From positions 682,001-746,000 of the forward strand of contig NZ_BMVW01000001.1 of NCBI RefSeq assembly GCF_014650915.1: a DNA stretch of 64,000 nt, in the 5' to 3' direction. The stretch's first letter is position 1. Every line of letters begins with the position of its first letter. This document shows, piece after piece, positions 44,795 to 52,917 of this stretch. The notes under the pieces were generated by a model. The model saw nothing but the letters and a program-made list of their open reading frames with translations, ran no database searches and had not been told where the DNA came from. The translations under genes were made by a program, and so were the position numbers. The stretch is from Streptomyces poonensis. GTDB taxonomy: Bacteria; Actinomycetota; Actinomycetes; Streptomycetales; Streptomycetaceae.

Positions 44795-45499
44795 CTAGTA
44801 GGGCCTGTCGGGGGAGGTCGGCTGGGCCAGGAGCAGGGTGAGGTCGTCGGCCGCCGCGGGAGTGTGCCGGGTGTGCTGGTGGTGCAGGTCCAGGAGGGTG
44901 TCGAGGGCCTGGTCGAGGGTGGGGGCCAGCAGCGCGGCACGGGCGCGGGAGTCGAGGGGGAAGAAGGTGCCGTCGGCGGCCCGGGCCTCGGTGAGGCCGT
45001 CGGTGTACAGCAGCAGGCGCTGGTCGGGGAGGAGGCGGATGCGCTGGACGCGGGGGGCGGGGTCCAGGCCCAGGGGCGGGGAGGGGTGGCGCGGGGTGAG
45101 CGGGTCGAGGCGGCGGCGGGTGATGTGCAGGGGCGGAGGGTGGCCGCAGTTGGCCAGGCGGACTTCGTGGGGGTGGAAGTCGGCGACGAGGAGGGTGACG
45201 AAGTCCTCGGCGTCCAGGTGCGGGCGGAGACGGGCGTCGAGAGTGGTCGCCAGGCGGGCGGGATCGGGTTCGGTGGTGGCGGTCGGGCGGGCGGCGTCGA
45301 GCACTGTGGCGGCGAGGGGGGCTGCGGCGGGGCCGTGGCCCTTGACGTCGCCGATGATCAGACGTGGGCCGTTGGGGGTGAGGAGGACGTCGTACAGGTC
45401 GCCGCCGGGCCGGTCGGGGCCGGCGGCGGAGCGGCAGCGCGCCGCGAGCGCGAGGGCCGCCGGGGTGCTGGGGGCCGGCAGCCTTGGGCCGCAGTCCAC
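44795..45499 (-). CDS. Input-less SpoIIE/PP2C-type serine phosphatase
   Basis: The 234-residue protein is a bare SpoIIE catalytic domain: RCRSAAGPDRPGGDLYDVL (metal Asp), LIIGDVKGHGPAAAPLAATV, FVTLLVADFHPHEVRLANCG, HPPPLHITRR, LLLYTDGLTEARA and a final AADDLTLLLAQ. No sensor domain or membrane segment is present. Such phosphatases dephosphorylate anti-sigma antagonists. The GTG at 45499 has GGGGGAGG about 10 nt upstream. It diverges from a STAND ATPase across a 180-bp region. Confidence 0.88.
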   Translation of the reverse strand: MDCGPRLPAPSTPAALALAARCRSAAGPDRPGGDLYDVLLTPNGPRLIIGDVKGHGPAAAPLAATVLDAARPTATTEPDPARLATTLDARLRPHLDAEDFVTLLVADFHPHEVRLANCGHPPPLHITRRRLDPLTPRHPSPPLGLDPAPRVQRIRLLPDQRLLLYTDGLTEARAADGTFFPLDSRARAALLAPTLDQALDTLLDLHHQHTRHTPAAADDLTLLLAQPTSPDRPY

Positions 45500-45679
45500 G
45501 CCCGCACCACCTCCCCCGTCGACGGGCAAGGTGTCTCCCGCCGTGCGTGCCGCACGGGACGTCCGTGGGCACGGACACCTTCCCGTACCCGGTGGGGCCA
45601 GTGGTCGATACGGGTGAACCGCTGCGGGCAGGCCCGGGCCTTTGCTACCCCGGAACACGACGCGGGGTGCGGGAAGGGG

Positions 45680-47767
45680 ATGGCCGGGATGGTGCGGGAG
45701 CGGCGGGGGAACCTGGCGGAGGAGCGGGACCGTCTGGTCGGGCGGCGGGCGGAGCTGGCCCAGGTGGCGCGGTTGGTGCGGCGGACGCGGCTGGTGACGG
45801 TGACCGGGGTCGGTGGGGTGGGCAAGACCCGGCTGGTGCGGCGGGTGGCGGACGAGCTTCAGCCGGACTTCACCGACGGGGCATGGTGGGTGGAGCTGTC
45901 CCCGCTGAGCGACGGAAGCGCGCTGCCGTATGCGATCGCCGAGGCGCTGCCGCTGCAGGATCAGACCACCCGGCCGATGCTGGAGGTGGTCGCCGAGTAT
46001 CTGGCCGGGCGGGAGACGCTGCTGGTGTGGGACACCTGCGAGCATCTCGTCGAGGACTGCCGGGAGGCGGCGGCGACACTGCTGACCGTGGCCCCGGGGC
46101 TGCGAATCCTGGCCACCAGCCGCCGCCCGCTGAACCTGGCCACCGAGGAGCTGCTCACCCTCGACCCGCTCCCGGTGCCCGAGACCGACGAGGACGACAC
46201 GGCGGACGCGGTCCTGCTGCTGGCCGACCGGGCCGCCGAGGCCGTGCCCGGCTTCGCCGTCACCGGCGCCAACCGGGACGAGGCGGTGCGGCTGTGCCGG
46301 CGACTGGAAGGCCTGCCGCTGGCCCTCGAACTGGCCGCCGCCCGCCTGCGCGAACTCTCCGTGGCCGAGCTGAACCAGCGGCTGGACGACCGCTACGCCG
46401 TCCTCGGCGACACCGACGGCCCGGACTACGACGCCGACCCTCCCTGGCACCAGGCGCTGCGCACGGCGATCGGCTGGAGCCATGAGCTGTGCACCCCGCA
46501 CGAGCGGCTGGCCTGGGCCAGGTTGTCGGTGTTCGCCGGGTCCTTCGACACCGAGACGGCGAGCCGGGTGCTGGCCGACGAGCGCCTGCCCGGCGCAAAG
46601 GTGCCGGGCCTGCTGGCCGCTCTGGTGGACAAGTCGATCCTGACCTGGGTGCCCACCGCGGCCGGAGAGCGGTACCGGATGCTGGACACCATCCGCGAGT
46701 ACGGTGCCCACTGGCTGCGCGGACTGGGCGAGGAGCACCAGCTGCGCTGCCGGCACCGCGACTCCTACCTGGCCCTGGCTCACCAGGCGGACGCCGCCTG
46801 GACGGGGCCTGAGCAGATCGCCTGGTACGACCGGATGAGCGCTGAGCACGCCAACCTGCGCGCCGCGCTGGAGCTCTGCCTCGCCGAGCAGGACGGACCC
46901 GCCGCGCAGGAGCTGAGCGGGGCGCTGTGGTTCCTCTGGTTCGCCTGTGGTTTCGCCAAGGAGGGCCACCACTATCTGGACCGGGCTCTGGCCCTGGACC
47001 CGGCCCCCGGACTGATCCGCGCCCAGGCCGTGTGGGCCCGCGGTGTCGCCGCCCTCGCCCAGGGCGAGACCGAGACCAGTCTCCGCCTAGCCACCGCCTT
47101 CCGGGCGGCCGTGGCCGGGGACACCGACGAGACCACCGCGTTCGCCGCCGCCTATCTGGAGGGCAGCAGTCTCGCGTTGCGCGGTCGGCAGGCGCAGGCG
47201 GCCGAGGTGCTCGACGCGGTGCCGCACACCCGACCGGCCGGTGGACGTTATGACGCGGCGTGGTTCCTTCTCCGGGCCGGCCGGGCCTTTGTCCACGTCT
47301 CCCTCGGGCAGCTCGCCGACGCCTTGGCCGTCGCCGACGAGCTGTGCGCCGAGTGCGCCCGGCGCGGCGAGGTCCATGCCCGCGCCTACGGTGACTACGT
47401 GCGTGCCCTCGCCTCGCTGGGACTGGAGCGGGCGGAGGAGGCCACGGCTCATGCCCGCACCGCCCTGGACGGCAAGCTCCGCCTGCACGACAGCACCGGC
47501 ATCGCCCTGGCCGTCGACGTGCTCGCCTCCGCGTCCGCCGCTGCGGGTCACGCCGAGCAGGCCGCCCGTCTGCTCGGCATCGCCGAGCAGGTCTGGCACG
47601 CCCTCGGCACCCCCCAGATGGGCGCGCCCGAACTCGTCGCCGCCCGCGAAGCCTGCGAGAAGCAGGCCCGCGCTGCCCTGAGCGACCGCGCCTACGACAC
47701 GGCGTACCGCACCGGCTATGACACCGACCTGGACACCGGCATCGCCTATGCCCTCGGCGGATCCTGA
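45680..47767 (+). CDS. STAND (AfsR/LuxR-type) ATPase lacking the C-terminal HTH
   Basis: The 695-residue protein has a P-loop VGGVGKTRL (about 38-46), Walker B region LLVWDTCEHL, sensor TSRRPL, and the NB-ARC winged-helix hinge LPLALELAAARLRELS. About 350 residues of TPR-like helices follow. Related actinomycete proteins end in a LuxR DNA-binding domain after a segment like AIAYALG; this one stops right there (GIAYALGGS), so DNA binding would have to come from a partner. The ATG at 45680 has GGAAGGGG upstream; ATG 45689 is possible. Confidence 0.88.
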   Translation: MAGMVRERRGNLAEERDRLVGRRAELAQVARLVRRTRLVTVTGVGGVGKTRLVRRVADELQPDFTDGAWWVELSPLSDGSALPYAIAEALPLQDQTTRPMLEVVAEYLAGRETLLVWDTCEHLVEDCREAAATLLTVAPGLRILATSRRPLNLATEELLTLDPLPVPETDEDDTADAVLLLADRAAEAVPGFAVTGANRDEAVRLCRRLEGLPLALELAAARLRELSVAELNQRLDDRYAVLGDTDGPDYDADPPWHQALRTAIGWSHELCTPHERLAWARLSVFAGSFDTETASRVLADERLPGAKVPGLLAALVDKSILTWVPTAAGERYRMLDTIREYGAHWLRGLGEEHQLRCRHRDSYLALAHQADAAWTGPEQIAWYDRMSAEHANLRAALELCLAEQDGPAAQELSGALWFLWFACGFAKEGHHYLDRALALDPAPGLIRAQAVWARGVAALAQGETETSLRLATAFRAAVAGDTDETTAFAAAYLEGSSLALRGRQAQAAEVLDAVPHTRPAGGRYDAAWFLLRAGRAFVHVSLGQLADALAVADELCAECARRGEVHARAYGDYVRALASLGLERAEEATAHARTALDGKLRLHDSTGIALAVDVLASASAAAGHAEQAARLLGIAEQVWHALGTPQMGAPELVAAREACEKQARAALSDRAYDTAYRTGYDTDLDTGIAYALGGS

Positions 47768-47769
47768 CA

Positions 47770-48042
47770 GTGCCGTGCCCTCCCCAAGGGCCCGCTCGCC
47801 GTTCCTCAGCCCTGCCGGCCAGCTCTGCCCCTTCCCGCCAGACAGTTGGGCCGCTGAGCTTCGGTATCGATCGGTATGAAGCGGTCGCGATCATGGCAGA
47901 GCACGGATTCTCTGCCGAGGAGGACCGGATCGAGCGATGGAGTACGCAGCACACCCAGTGGCGCGCCGTCCCCACCCTCAAGACCTGGCGACTGTCACGC
48001 AAGCTGCGGTACAGCACCATCCGCATCAGCGGCCTCGCCTGA
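47770..48042 (+). CDS. Unrecognised 90-codon ORF
   Basis: A GTG two bases after the STAND stop opens a 90-codon frame. The second half (RYEAVAIMAEHGFSAEEDRI, then RWSTQHTQWRAVPTLKTWRL) has a plausible protein composition and lower GC, but I recognise no family. It could be a small coupled gene or the eroded end of something larger. Confidence 0.25.
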   Translation: MPCPPQGPARRSSALPASSAPSRQTVGPLSFGIDRYEAVAIMAEHGFSAEEDRIERWSTQHTQWRAVPTLKTWRLSRKLRYSTIRISGLA

Positions 48043-48093
48043 GCGGTCCTCATACCCTCCACCTCAGCACCATGAACTGAGGTGGTGGAAGGC

Positions 48094-48588
48094 TCAGTGG
48101 ATCTGCAGTGCCGCGCGCCACGCGGGACTGTCGAGGTAGTGGTTGTCGTAGCGCTCGGAGGAGTCGCGGATGTCCTCTGCCGATGCCTCGCCCCGGGCTA
48201 CGCGCTCCAGGAGACGGTAGTAGTCGAATCGGGCCAGTCCTGGGGTGAAGAGCACCAGTACGTCGGCCTGTCGGCCTGGGGCCGGGGCGAAGGCGTGAGG
48301 CAGGTGGGGCGGGAACAGGATGAGGTCACCCGGTCCCAGGGTGTGCACCTGGTCCCCGGCCAGCGCCCGCAGCGAGCCGTCCAGGACGAACAGCAGCTCG
48401 GCTGCCCGGGTGTGGAAGTGCGCGGGCGTCCCGGGCGAGCCCACCCCCAGCGCCGCGCGGTTCGCGGTCAGTGCGCCGCCGGTGGCGTCGGCGTCGGCCA
48501 GCAGGGTGATCAGGCTGGTGGGTCCGTCAGCGAGGCTTTCGGCCTCGGTGGCGCGCACCAGCAGCGCGGAAGGAGTGGTCACGGACAC
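48094..48588 (-). CDS. Cupin domain protein
   Basis: The 164-residue cupin has motif 1 HFHTRAAELLFVLDGS (about 57-72) with two His and Glu, and motif 2 GPGDLILFPPHLPHAF (about 85-100) with the metal His. Many such proteins are small dioxygenases, isomerases or binding proteins; the substrate is unknown. AAGGAGGA is just upstream of the GTG. It lies 126 bp downstream of the VOC gene in the same orientation and may belong to the hydrolase operon. Confidence 0.87.
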   Translation of the reverse strand: MSVTTPSALLVRATEAESLADGPTSLITLLADADATGGALTANRAALGVGSPGTPAHFHTRAAELLFVLDGSLRALAGDQVHTLGPGDLILFPPHLPHAFAPAPGRQADVLVLFTPGLARFDYYRLLERVARGEASAEDIRDSSERYDNHYLDSPAWRAALQIH

Positions 48589-48713
48589 GGTCGTCCTCCT
48601 TGGTGAGGTTGTGGATCGGGTGGCGCGTCACCAGGGCCCGGGGGATGTCCAGGGGCGGCGCACGGTGTGCGGAGCTCCGGAGCGTGCATGCGCCCACTGG
48701 AGCGTTGTGGAGG

Positions 48714-49166
48714 TCAGGCGCTCCAGGCGCGCGAGCTCAGGACCAGGCGGTAGTCGTCGGGGTCCGCGATGGTCACGCCGTACTGGTCCCAGTACGGGTT
48801 GTGCGCGGCCACGCGTGTTCCGCCGGCGGCGATCAGGCGGTCCACCAGTGCGTCTTCGACGGGAGTGCCCAGGTAGACGACGAACAGGTCGTCGGGCGTG
48901 GGGGTGGGGGCAAGGGGCCGCCGGGGGTCGCGCGTGAGCTCGAAGTGCCAGGTGGCGTCGGACGGCCCGACCATGAGCAGGTCGTGTTCGCCGGGGACCT
49001 GTGCGGTGGTGCGCCAGAGCACCTGCAGGCCCAGCCCTTCGACGTAGAAGCGTTCCGCGGCGGCGAGGTCGCGCGAAGGGCGGGCGATGCGGATGTGCGT
49101 GGTCCCTCCGACCGGCGACGGGTGACTCGGTCGGTTCCCTGGCGTGGTCCGCTGTGCGGGGGTCAC
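48714..49166 (-). CDS. VOC/glyoxalase-fold protein
   Basis: The 150-residue protein has the paired beta-alpha-beta-beta-beta pattern: THIRIARPSRDLAAAERFYV, ATWHFELTRD, and GVTIADPDDYRLVLSSRAW at the end. Metal ligands would be His 23, Glu near 76 and one late residue, though the final glutamate is not obvious. Its ATG overlaps the stop of the hydrolase gene (ATGA), so the two are translationally coupled. Likely role: small-molecule or resistance enzyme; not determinable here. Confidence 0.82.
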   Translation of the reverse strand: MTPAQRTTPGNRPSHPSPVGGTTHIRIARPSRDLAAAERFYVEGLGLQVLWRTTAQVPGEHDLLMVGPSDATWHFELTRDPRRPLAPTPTPDDLFVVYLGTPVEDALVDRLIAAGGTRVAAHNPYWDQYGVTIADPDDYRLVLSSRAWSA

Positions 49167-50095
49167 TTCGGGCCCTCGCCCCGGTAGGGGGCGGCGGTGG
49201 GTTCGCCGGTGCTCCAGGTGCGGTCGAGGAAATCGGCGATCAGCGGGGCGATCTCGGGCAGATGCGTCTCCAGGGCGAAGTGGCCGGTGTCGAACAGGTG
49301 GAGTTCGGCGTCGGGGAGGTCGCGCAGGTAGGCCCGGGCGCCGGCCTCGGTGAAGAACGGATCACCGACGCCCCAGGTGATGAGGGCGGGCGGGGTGTGC
49401 GTACGCAGCCAGGACTGCCACTGGTCGTAGCGTTCGAGGTTGGACCGGTAGTCGAAGGCCAGCTCCACCTGGGCGTCCTGGCGGCCGGGAAGGTCCAGGA
49501 AGTGCTGGTCGAGGGTCCAGCCGTCGGGGGCCAGCAGTTCCGGGGCGGGGACACCCGTCTCGTACTGGCCCCGGGTGCCGGGCAGGGTGAGCAGATCACG
49601 GATGGTCTTCTCGGCGCCCGGGGTCTCGGGCCGCAGCGAGATGAAAGCGCGGGCCGCGTCCGACAGACCCTCCTGGTAGGCGTTGCCGTTCTGCACGACC
49701 AGGCCGGCGATCCGTTCGGGGTGCCGCTCGGCGAGGCGGAGGCCGACCGGGGCGCCGAAGTCGAACACGTACATGGCGAAGCGGGTCAGGCCCAGCCGCT
49801 GCACGAAGCCCTCGGTGATGTCGGCGAGACGGTCGAAGGTGTAGCCGAAGCCGTGCGGGGCCTGGGTGTGGCCGAAACCAGGGTAGTCGGGGGCGATCAG
49901 GCGATATCGGGAGCCGAGGGCGTCGATCAGGCGGCGGAACTGGTGCGAGGCCGAGGGGAAGCCGTGCAGCAGCAGGAGCACAGGTGCGTCCGGGCGCTCG
50001 GGGATCGACTCGCGGTAGAAGACACGGACGCCGTCGACCTCGAGATGGCGGTGGACGGTGCGGGCGACTGGGACCGGGACCGGTAAGGCCGTCAT
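49163..50095 (-). CDS. Alpha/beta hydrolase, Asp-nucleophile type (epoxide hydrolase/haloalkane dehalogenase-like); TTA codon
   Basis: The 310-residue hydrolase has HGFPSASHQFRRLID (oxyanion HGFP, about 45-59), nucleophile aspartate in YVFDFGAPVGLRLAER (about 111-126) and a C-terminal catalytic His in LFDTGHFALE. The Asp nucleophile separates it from serine esterases and places it with epoxide hydrolases and dehalogenases. Codon 4 is TTA (plus-strand 50084-50086), so translation should need bldA tRNA. It leads an operon with the VOC and perhaps cupin genes and faces a CGNR regulator across 85 bp. Confidence 0.88.
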   Translation of the reverse strand: MTALPVPVPVARTVHRHLEVDGVRVFYRESIPERPDAPVLLLLHGFPSASHQFRRLIDALGSRYRLIAPDYPGFGHTQAPHGFGYTFDRLADITEGFVQRLGLTRFAMYVFDFGAPVGLRLAERHPERIAGLVVQNGNAYQEGLSDAARAFISLRPETPGAEKTIRDLLTLPGTRGQYETGVPAPELLAPDGWTLDQHFLDLPGRQDAQVELAFDYRSNLERYDQWQSWLRTHTPPALITWGVGDPFFTEAGARAYLRDLPDAELHLFDTGHFALETHLPEIAPLIADFLDRTWSTGEPTAAPYRGEGPK

Positions 50096-50138
50096 GACTA
50101 ATTCCTTCTCTTGTCGGTGATGCATTAGATTTATCGCC

Positions 50139-50157
50139 TGACTGGCTAACGAGTCAA
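50139..50157. promoter_or_regulatory. Operator-like dyad and minus-strand -35 in the hydrolase/CGNR gap
   Basis: TGACT (50139-50143) and AGTCA (50152-50156) form an inverted repeat around 8 nt. Read on the minus strand it contains TTGACT (50157-50152), a good -35, with ATAAAT 17 bp further on. A regulator bound here would block the hydrolase promoter. The CGNR protein is the obvious candidate, by position. Confidence 0.45.
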
Positions 50158-50180
50158 GTACCGGATGTAGCATTAGGAGC

Positions 50181-50747
50181 ATGAGTGGTCCCGTTCCCTT
50201 GACCGGGGAGCCGCTGGCTCTGGACCTGGTCAACACCCATCCGTCCGCCGGTGACCTGCTGACCGGCCCGGACGACCTGCGAGCCTGGCTGCTCCTGCAG
50301 GCCGACCGGTTCCCCGAAGCGCGAGAGTTCGCCGCCGCCGAGCTCACCGACGCGGCCCTGGAGGCCGCGCGCGAAGTCCGCGCACACACGGCCCGCGCGC
50401 TCGACCCCGCCCGTCGCGGCGAACGGCCCCCGCCGGAAGCGCTGGCCGCGCTCACCCGGGCCCAGGAAGCCGCGCCCGCCGTCCGCGTGCTGGGCTGGAA
50501 CGGCACGGCGGTCACCGCCACCCGCCGCCGTACCGGACCGACCGCCGCGCAGTTGGCTGCCTGGCTGGCCGAAGCCGCCGCCGACCTGCTCACCGACCCG
50601 GCGGTCGCCGCGGTCCGCCAGTGCGAGGCCGAGGACTGTGTCGTGCTGTTCCTGCCCACCCATCCACGCCGTCGCTGGTGCTCGGCCACCCGCTGCGGCA
50701 ACCGCGTCCGCGTCGCCCGCCACTACCAGCGCCACCGCACCACCTGA
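50181..50747 (+). CDS. CGNR zinc-finger (ABATE-like) regulator
   Basis: The 188-residue protein starts with the stress-response domain pattern LALDLVNTHPSAGDLLTGPDD and ends with a zinc finger of the CGNR type: RQCEAEDCVVLFLP then RRRWCSATRCGNRVRVARHY. Family members are presumed DNA-binding regulators, often divergent from enzymes that they control. TAGGAG lies ahead of the ATG. It faces the TTA-containing hydrolase operon. Confidence 0.9.
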   Translation: MSGPVPLTGEPLALDLVNTHPSAGDLLTGPDDLRAWLLLQADRFPEAREFAAAELTDAALEAAREVRAHTARALDPARRGERPPPEALAALTRAQEAAPAVRVLGWNGTAVTATRRRTGPTAAQLAAWLAEAAADLLTDPAVAAVRQCEAEDCVVLFLPTHPRRRWCSATRCGNRVRVARHYQRHRTT

Positions 50748-50888
50748 CCTCCTCAGTCAGGCTGGAAACGGCTCCGTGGCCGAGCCGGCGCCGCCCTGGA
50801 TCCATCAGCTCGGTGCCACCGACCCGGAGACCGGAAGGGCCGTCGCCCGGGAGGACCTGAAGGAGGCTCGCCTTCCCCACCGACGACT

Positions 50889-51002
50889 AAGGGCCGGCTG
50901 ACCCGATCAGAGGTCGAGACGCTCGCCGCCTACGTGGCAGCGCTGGGCGGGAACCTGAGACCGATCACGGATTTCGGGGACGAATCGCTCGTCCGGGGCT
51001 GA
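50889..51002 (+). pseudogene. C-terminal remnant of an XRE/HigA-type antitoxin
   Basis: A frame without a start codon encodes LTRSEVETLAAYVAALGG followed by NLRPITDFGDESLVRG and a stop. This matches the end of small actinomycete XRE antitoxins, where ...TLxxYVEALGG...xADFGD... follows the helix-turn-helix. The helix-turn-helix itself is absent upstream, and no toxin gene is nearby. The left part of this 279-bp gap holds nothing else recognisable. Confidence 0.55.
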
Positions 51003-51026
51003 CGCATCCCCTTCAGCAGCGCTCTG

Positions 51027-51689
51027 TCAGCCCTGTCCGCTTCCGGCCCCGGTCTCATCGGTGGTCGCGCCCCGCGGGAACGACACCTCCACCCGGCGGT
51101 TCTTGCGGCGGCCCTCCTCCGAGGAGTTGTCGGCGATGGGGTAGTCCTCGCTGTAGCCGCGCACCTCGAAGGTGATGTCCGCGCTGCCGAGGGAGCCCGC
51201 CAGCTGGTCGTGTACGGCTTCGGCGCGGTTCTTGGAGAGGGTGACGCCGTGGGCGTACGTGCCCAGGTTGTCGGTGAAGCCGAAGACGCGGACCGTGGAC
51301 GGGTTCTGCGCCTCGATCTCCTTCGCGATCGCCTCGATACGGGCGTTCGCCTCCGGGTTCAGCTTCGCGCTGTCCTTGGGGAACAGCACCTCCGCCTGGA
51401 GCGCGAACGTGACGGTCGTGTTGGTGTCCTCACGGCGTTCCTCACCGCCGAGGTCCTCGACGACCGACTTGATGTCCAGGACCTTCGCCTCCGCGAGGGT
51501 GGCGCCTTCGGCGAGCTTCAGCCCCGGGCTGTTCGCGTCGACGTCGGGGGGCGCGGGTGTGCTGACGGTGCCCGGGGGTTCGCTCGGTTCGTCGTCGGCG
51601 AGGGCGGGGGCGGGAGTCAGCCAGGCCAGGGCGGCGACCAGGCTGGTGAGGGTGGTCGCGGTGGCGGTACGCGGGGTGAGGGCGGCCAT
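51027..51689 (-). CDS. OmpA-domain secreted protein
   Basis: The 220-residue protein has a signal peptide (TATATTLTSLVAALAWLTPA then APALADD cleavage). Residues about 95-212 are an OmpA/MotB peptidoglycan-binding domain (LFPKDSAKLNPEANARIEAI, RVFGFTDNLGTYAHG, LSKNRAEAVHDQL, EGRRKNRRVEVSF). OmpA domains anchor proteins to peptidoglycan diaminopimelate. It ends the Tad-cluster strand set, 1 bp after the lipoprotein stop. A peptidoglycan anchor for the pilus machine is a reasonable inference. Confidence 0.88.
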   Translation of the reverse strand: MAALTPRTATATTLTSLVAALAWLTPAPALADDEPSEPPGTVSTPAPPDVDANSPGLKLAEGATLAEAKVLDIKSVVEDLGGEERREDTNTTVTFALQAEVLFPKDSAKLNPEANARIEAIAKEIEAQNPSTVRVFGFTDNLGTYAHGVTLSKNRAEAVHDQLAGSLGSADITFEVRGYSEDYPIADNSSEEGRRKNRRVEVSFPRGATTDETGAGSGQG

Positions 51690-51690
51690 G

Positions 51691-52284
51691 TCACTCGCCG
51701 CCCTCGGAGAGTTCGATGGGGGCGGGGGGCATGGAGCCGACGTTGAAGTCGACCTTGGTGGTGCTTTCGGGGGGTGCGGGGAACTGGGCGAACCACTGGG
51801 CTGTTTCGCCATCGGGTACGCCTCCGGTGAACTGCGTGCACAGGCATCGGCCCGACGTGTCTCGCAGGATGAGGTACTTCTTCTTCCCCTGCTGATCGAT
51901 CAGGCTGGCACCGGCGATGGAGCCGCCGTTCCCCTCCAGTTCGCGTTCGTCACCGCGCCACTCGGCCGCGACAAAACGACGGCCCGTGTTGTTCGTGACG
52001 GTTCCCTCGATCGTCACGAAGCCCCCGTCGTCTCGTTTGGCGGAGGTCACCGCCAACGTGAGGCCGCCTTCACCTTTGACCTCGGCGAGTACGGTGCTCG
52101 ACTCGGGCTGCTGCGATTGCTGCTCGCCGTCGTCGTTCTTGGCAGGAGCCGAAGACGACGACGCGCCCTTGTCGGACGTCTCGTCGTCTCCCCCTCCACA
52201 GCCGGCCACCGTGAGGAGCAGCCCAGCCGTGATCGCCGCCGCGCCGAGCGCCCTGCGGCCCATCATGGTGTGCCGATAGTCCAT
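51691..52284 (-). CDS. Lipoprotein of Tad locus
   Basis: The 197-residue product has a lipoprotein signal: hydrophobic LGAAAITAGLLLTVAGC with lipobox VAGC. A Ser/Asp/Gln-rich linker (residues about 30-62) is followed by a beta-rich domain of about 125 residues (LTLAVTSAKRDDGGFVTIEG, VTNNTGRRFVAAEW, VDFNVGSMPPAPIEL). No known family was recognised. The lone CLC pair in the middle could form a disulfide. ATG 52284 or 52266 may start it. It lies between the TadG-like and OmpA genes with minimal gaps, so it is part of the operon. Confidence 0.8.
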   Translation of the reverse strand: MDYRHTMMGRRALGAAAITAGLLLTVAGCGGGDDETSDKGASSSSAPAKNDDGEQQSQQPESSTVLAEVKGEGGLTLAVTSAKRDDGGFVTIEGTVTNNTGRRFVAAEWRGDERELEGNGGSIAGASLIDQQGKKKYLILRDTSGRCLCTQFTGGVPDGETAQWFAQFPAPPESTTKVDFNVGSMPPAPIELSEGGE

Positions 52285-52299
52285 CGGTACGGCTTCCTT

Positions 52300-52917
52300 T
52301 CACTCGGCCAGATGCACCGAGAACATCACGGACGCGTCAGGAAGGTCGTCCGGATCGAAATCTGTGGGATCGATGTTCACCGGCTCGCCGTCGCAGTTCA
52401 GTACCAGAGGCGATCCGGGGTCGGCGTCCGTGTCGAACGCGCAGCGCGGCTGAATGACGGCGGTGGCATGGGCTTTTGCCTGCATGTCCTCCGTGCCGGG
52501 GATGATCGAGTCTCCGACCGTGTAGTTCGTCCGGATGTCGACCCGGAACGCTGGATAGCCGTCCACCACTGTGGACTGGGCTCCGCCCTGAACGGTCGCG
52601 TCGTTCTGTGCAGCCAACTCCTGGGCCGCGGCAGTGGCTCCGTCGGCAGGGAGATCCACTCCTGGCGGAAGATCCAGCCAGTCGAACCAGTCGTCGCCCG
52701 CTCCGATGGCGTCTCCGAGGTCGAGGAGCAGCTCGTCCCGCGCCTCCTGAGCCGCCGCCAACGCGGCAGCGTCCGCAGCGGACTGAGCACCGTTGCGGGC
52801 GGACGCCGCCTGGGCGAACACGAAGAAGGCGAGCGCGGCGAAGAGGATGATGCCTGTCAGCCAGATATAGATCGGAAGGGTGGAGCCCGTGTCGGACTCA
52901 GGGCCTGTGGCCCTCAG
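52300..52917 (-). CDS. TadG/TadE-like pilus-associated protein, apparent CTG start
   Basis: The 205-residue protein begins LRATGPESDTGSTLPIYIWL, a short basic start followed by one membrane segment (TGIILFAALAFFVFAQAA). An alanine-rich helix ARNGAQSAADAAALAAAQEA, typical of Tad minor pseudopilins, follows, then a secreted domain. No ATG, GTG or TTG suits the N-terminus; a CTG at 52917 overlaps the Flp pilin stop (CTGA), which is the natural coupled start. Alternative: initiation at a distant codon without a ribosome site. Confidence 0.75.
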   Translation of the reverse strand: MRATGPESDTGSTLPIYIWLTGIILFAALAFFVFAQAASARNGAQSAADAAALAAAQEARDELLLDLGDAIGAGDDWFDWLDLPPGVDLPADGATAAAQELAAQNDATVQGGAQSTVVDGYPAFRVDIRTNYTVGDSIIPGTEDMQAKAHATAVIQPRCAFDTDADPGSPLVLNCDGEPVNIDPTDFDPDDLPDASVMFSVHLAE

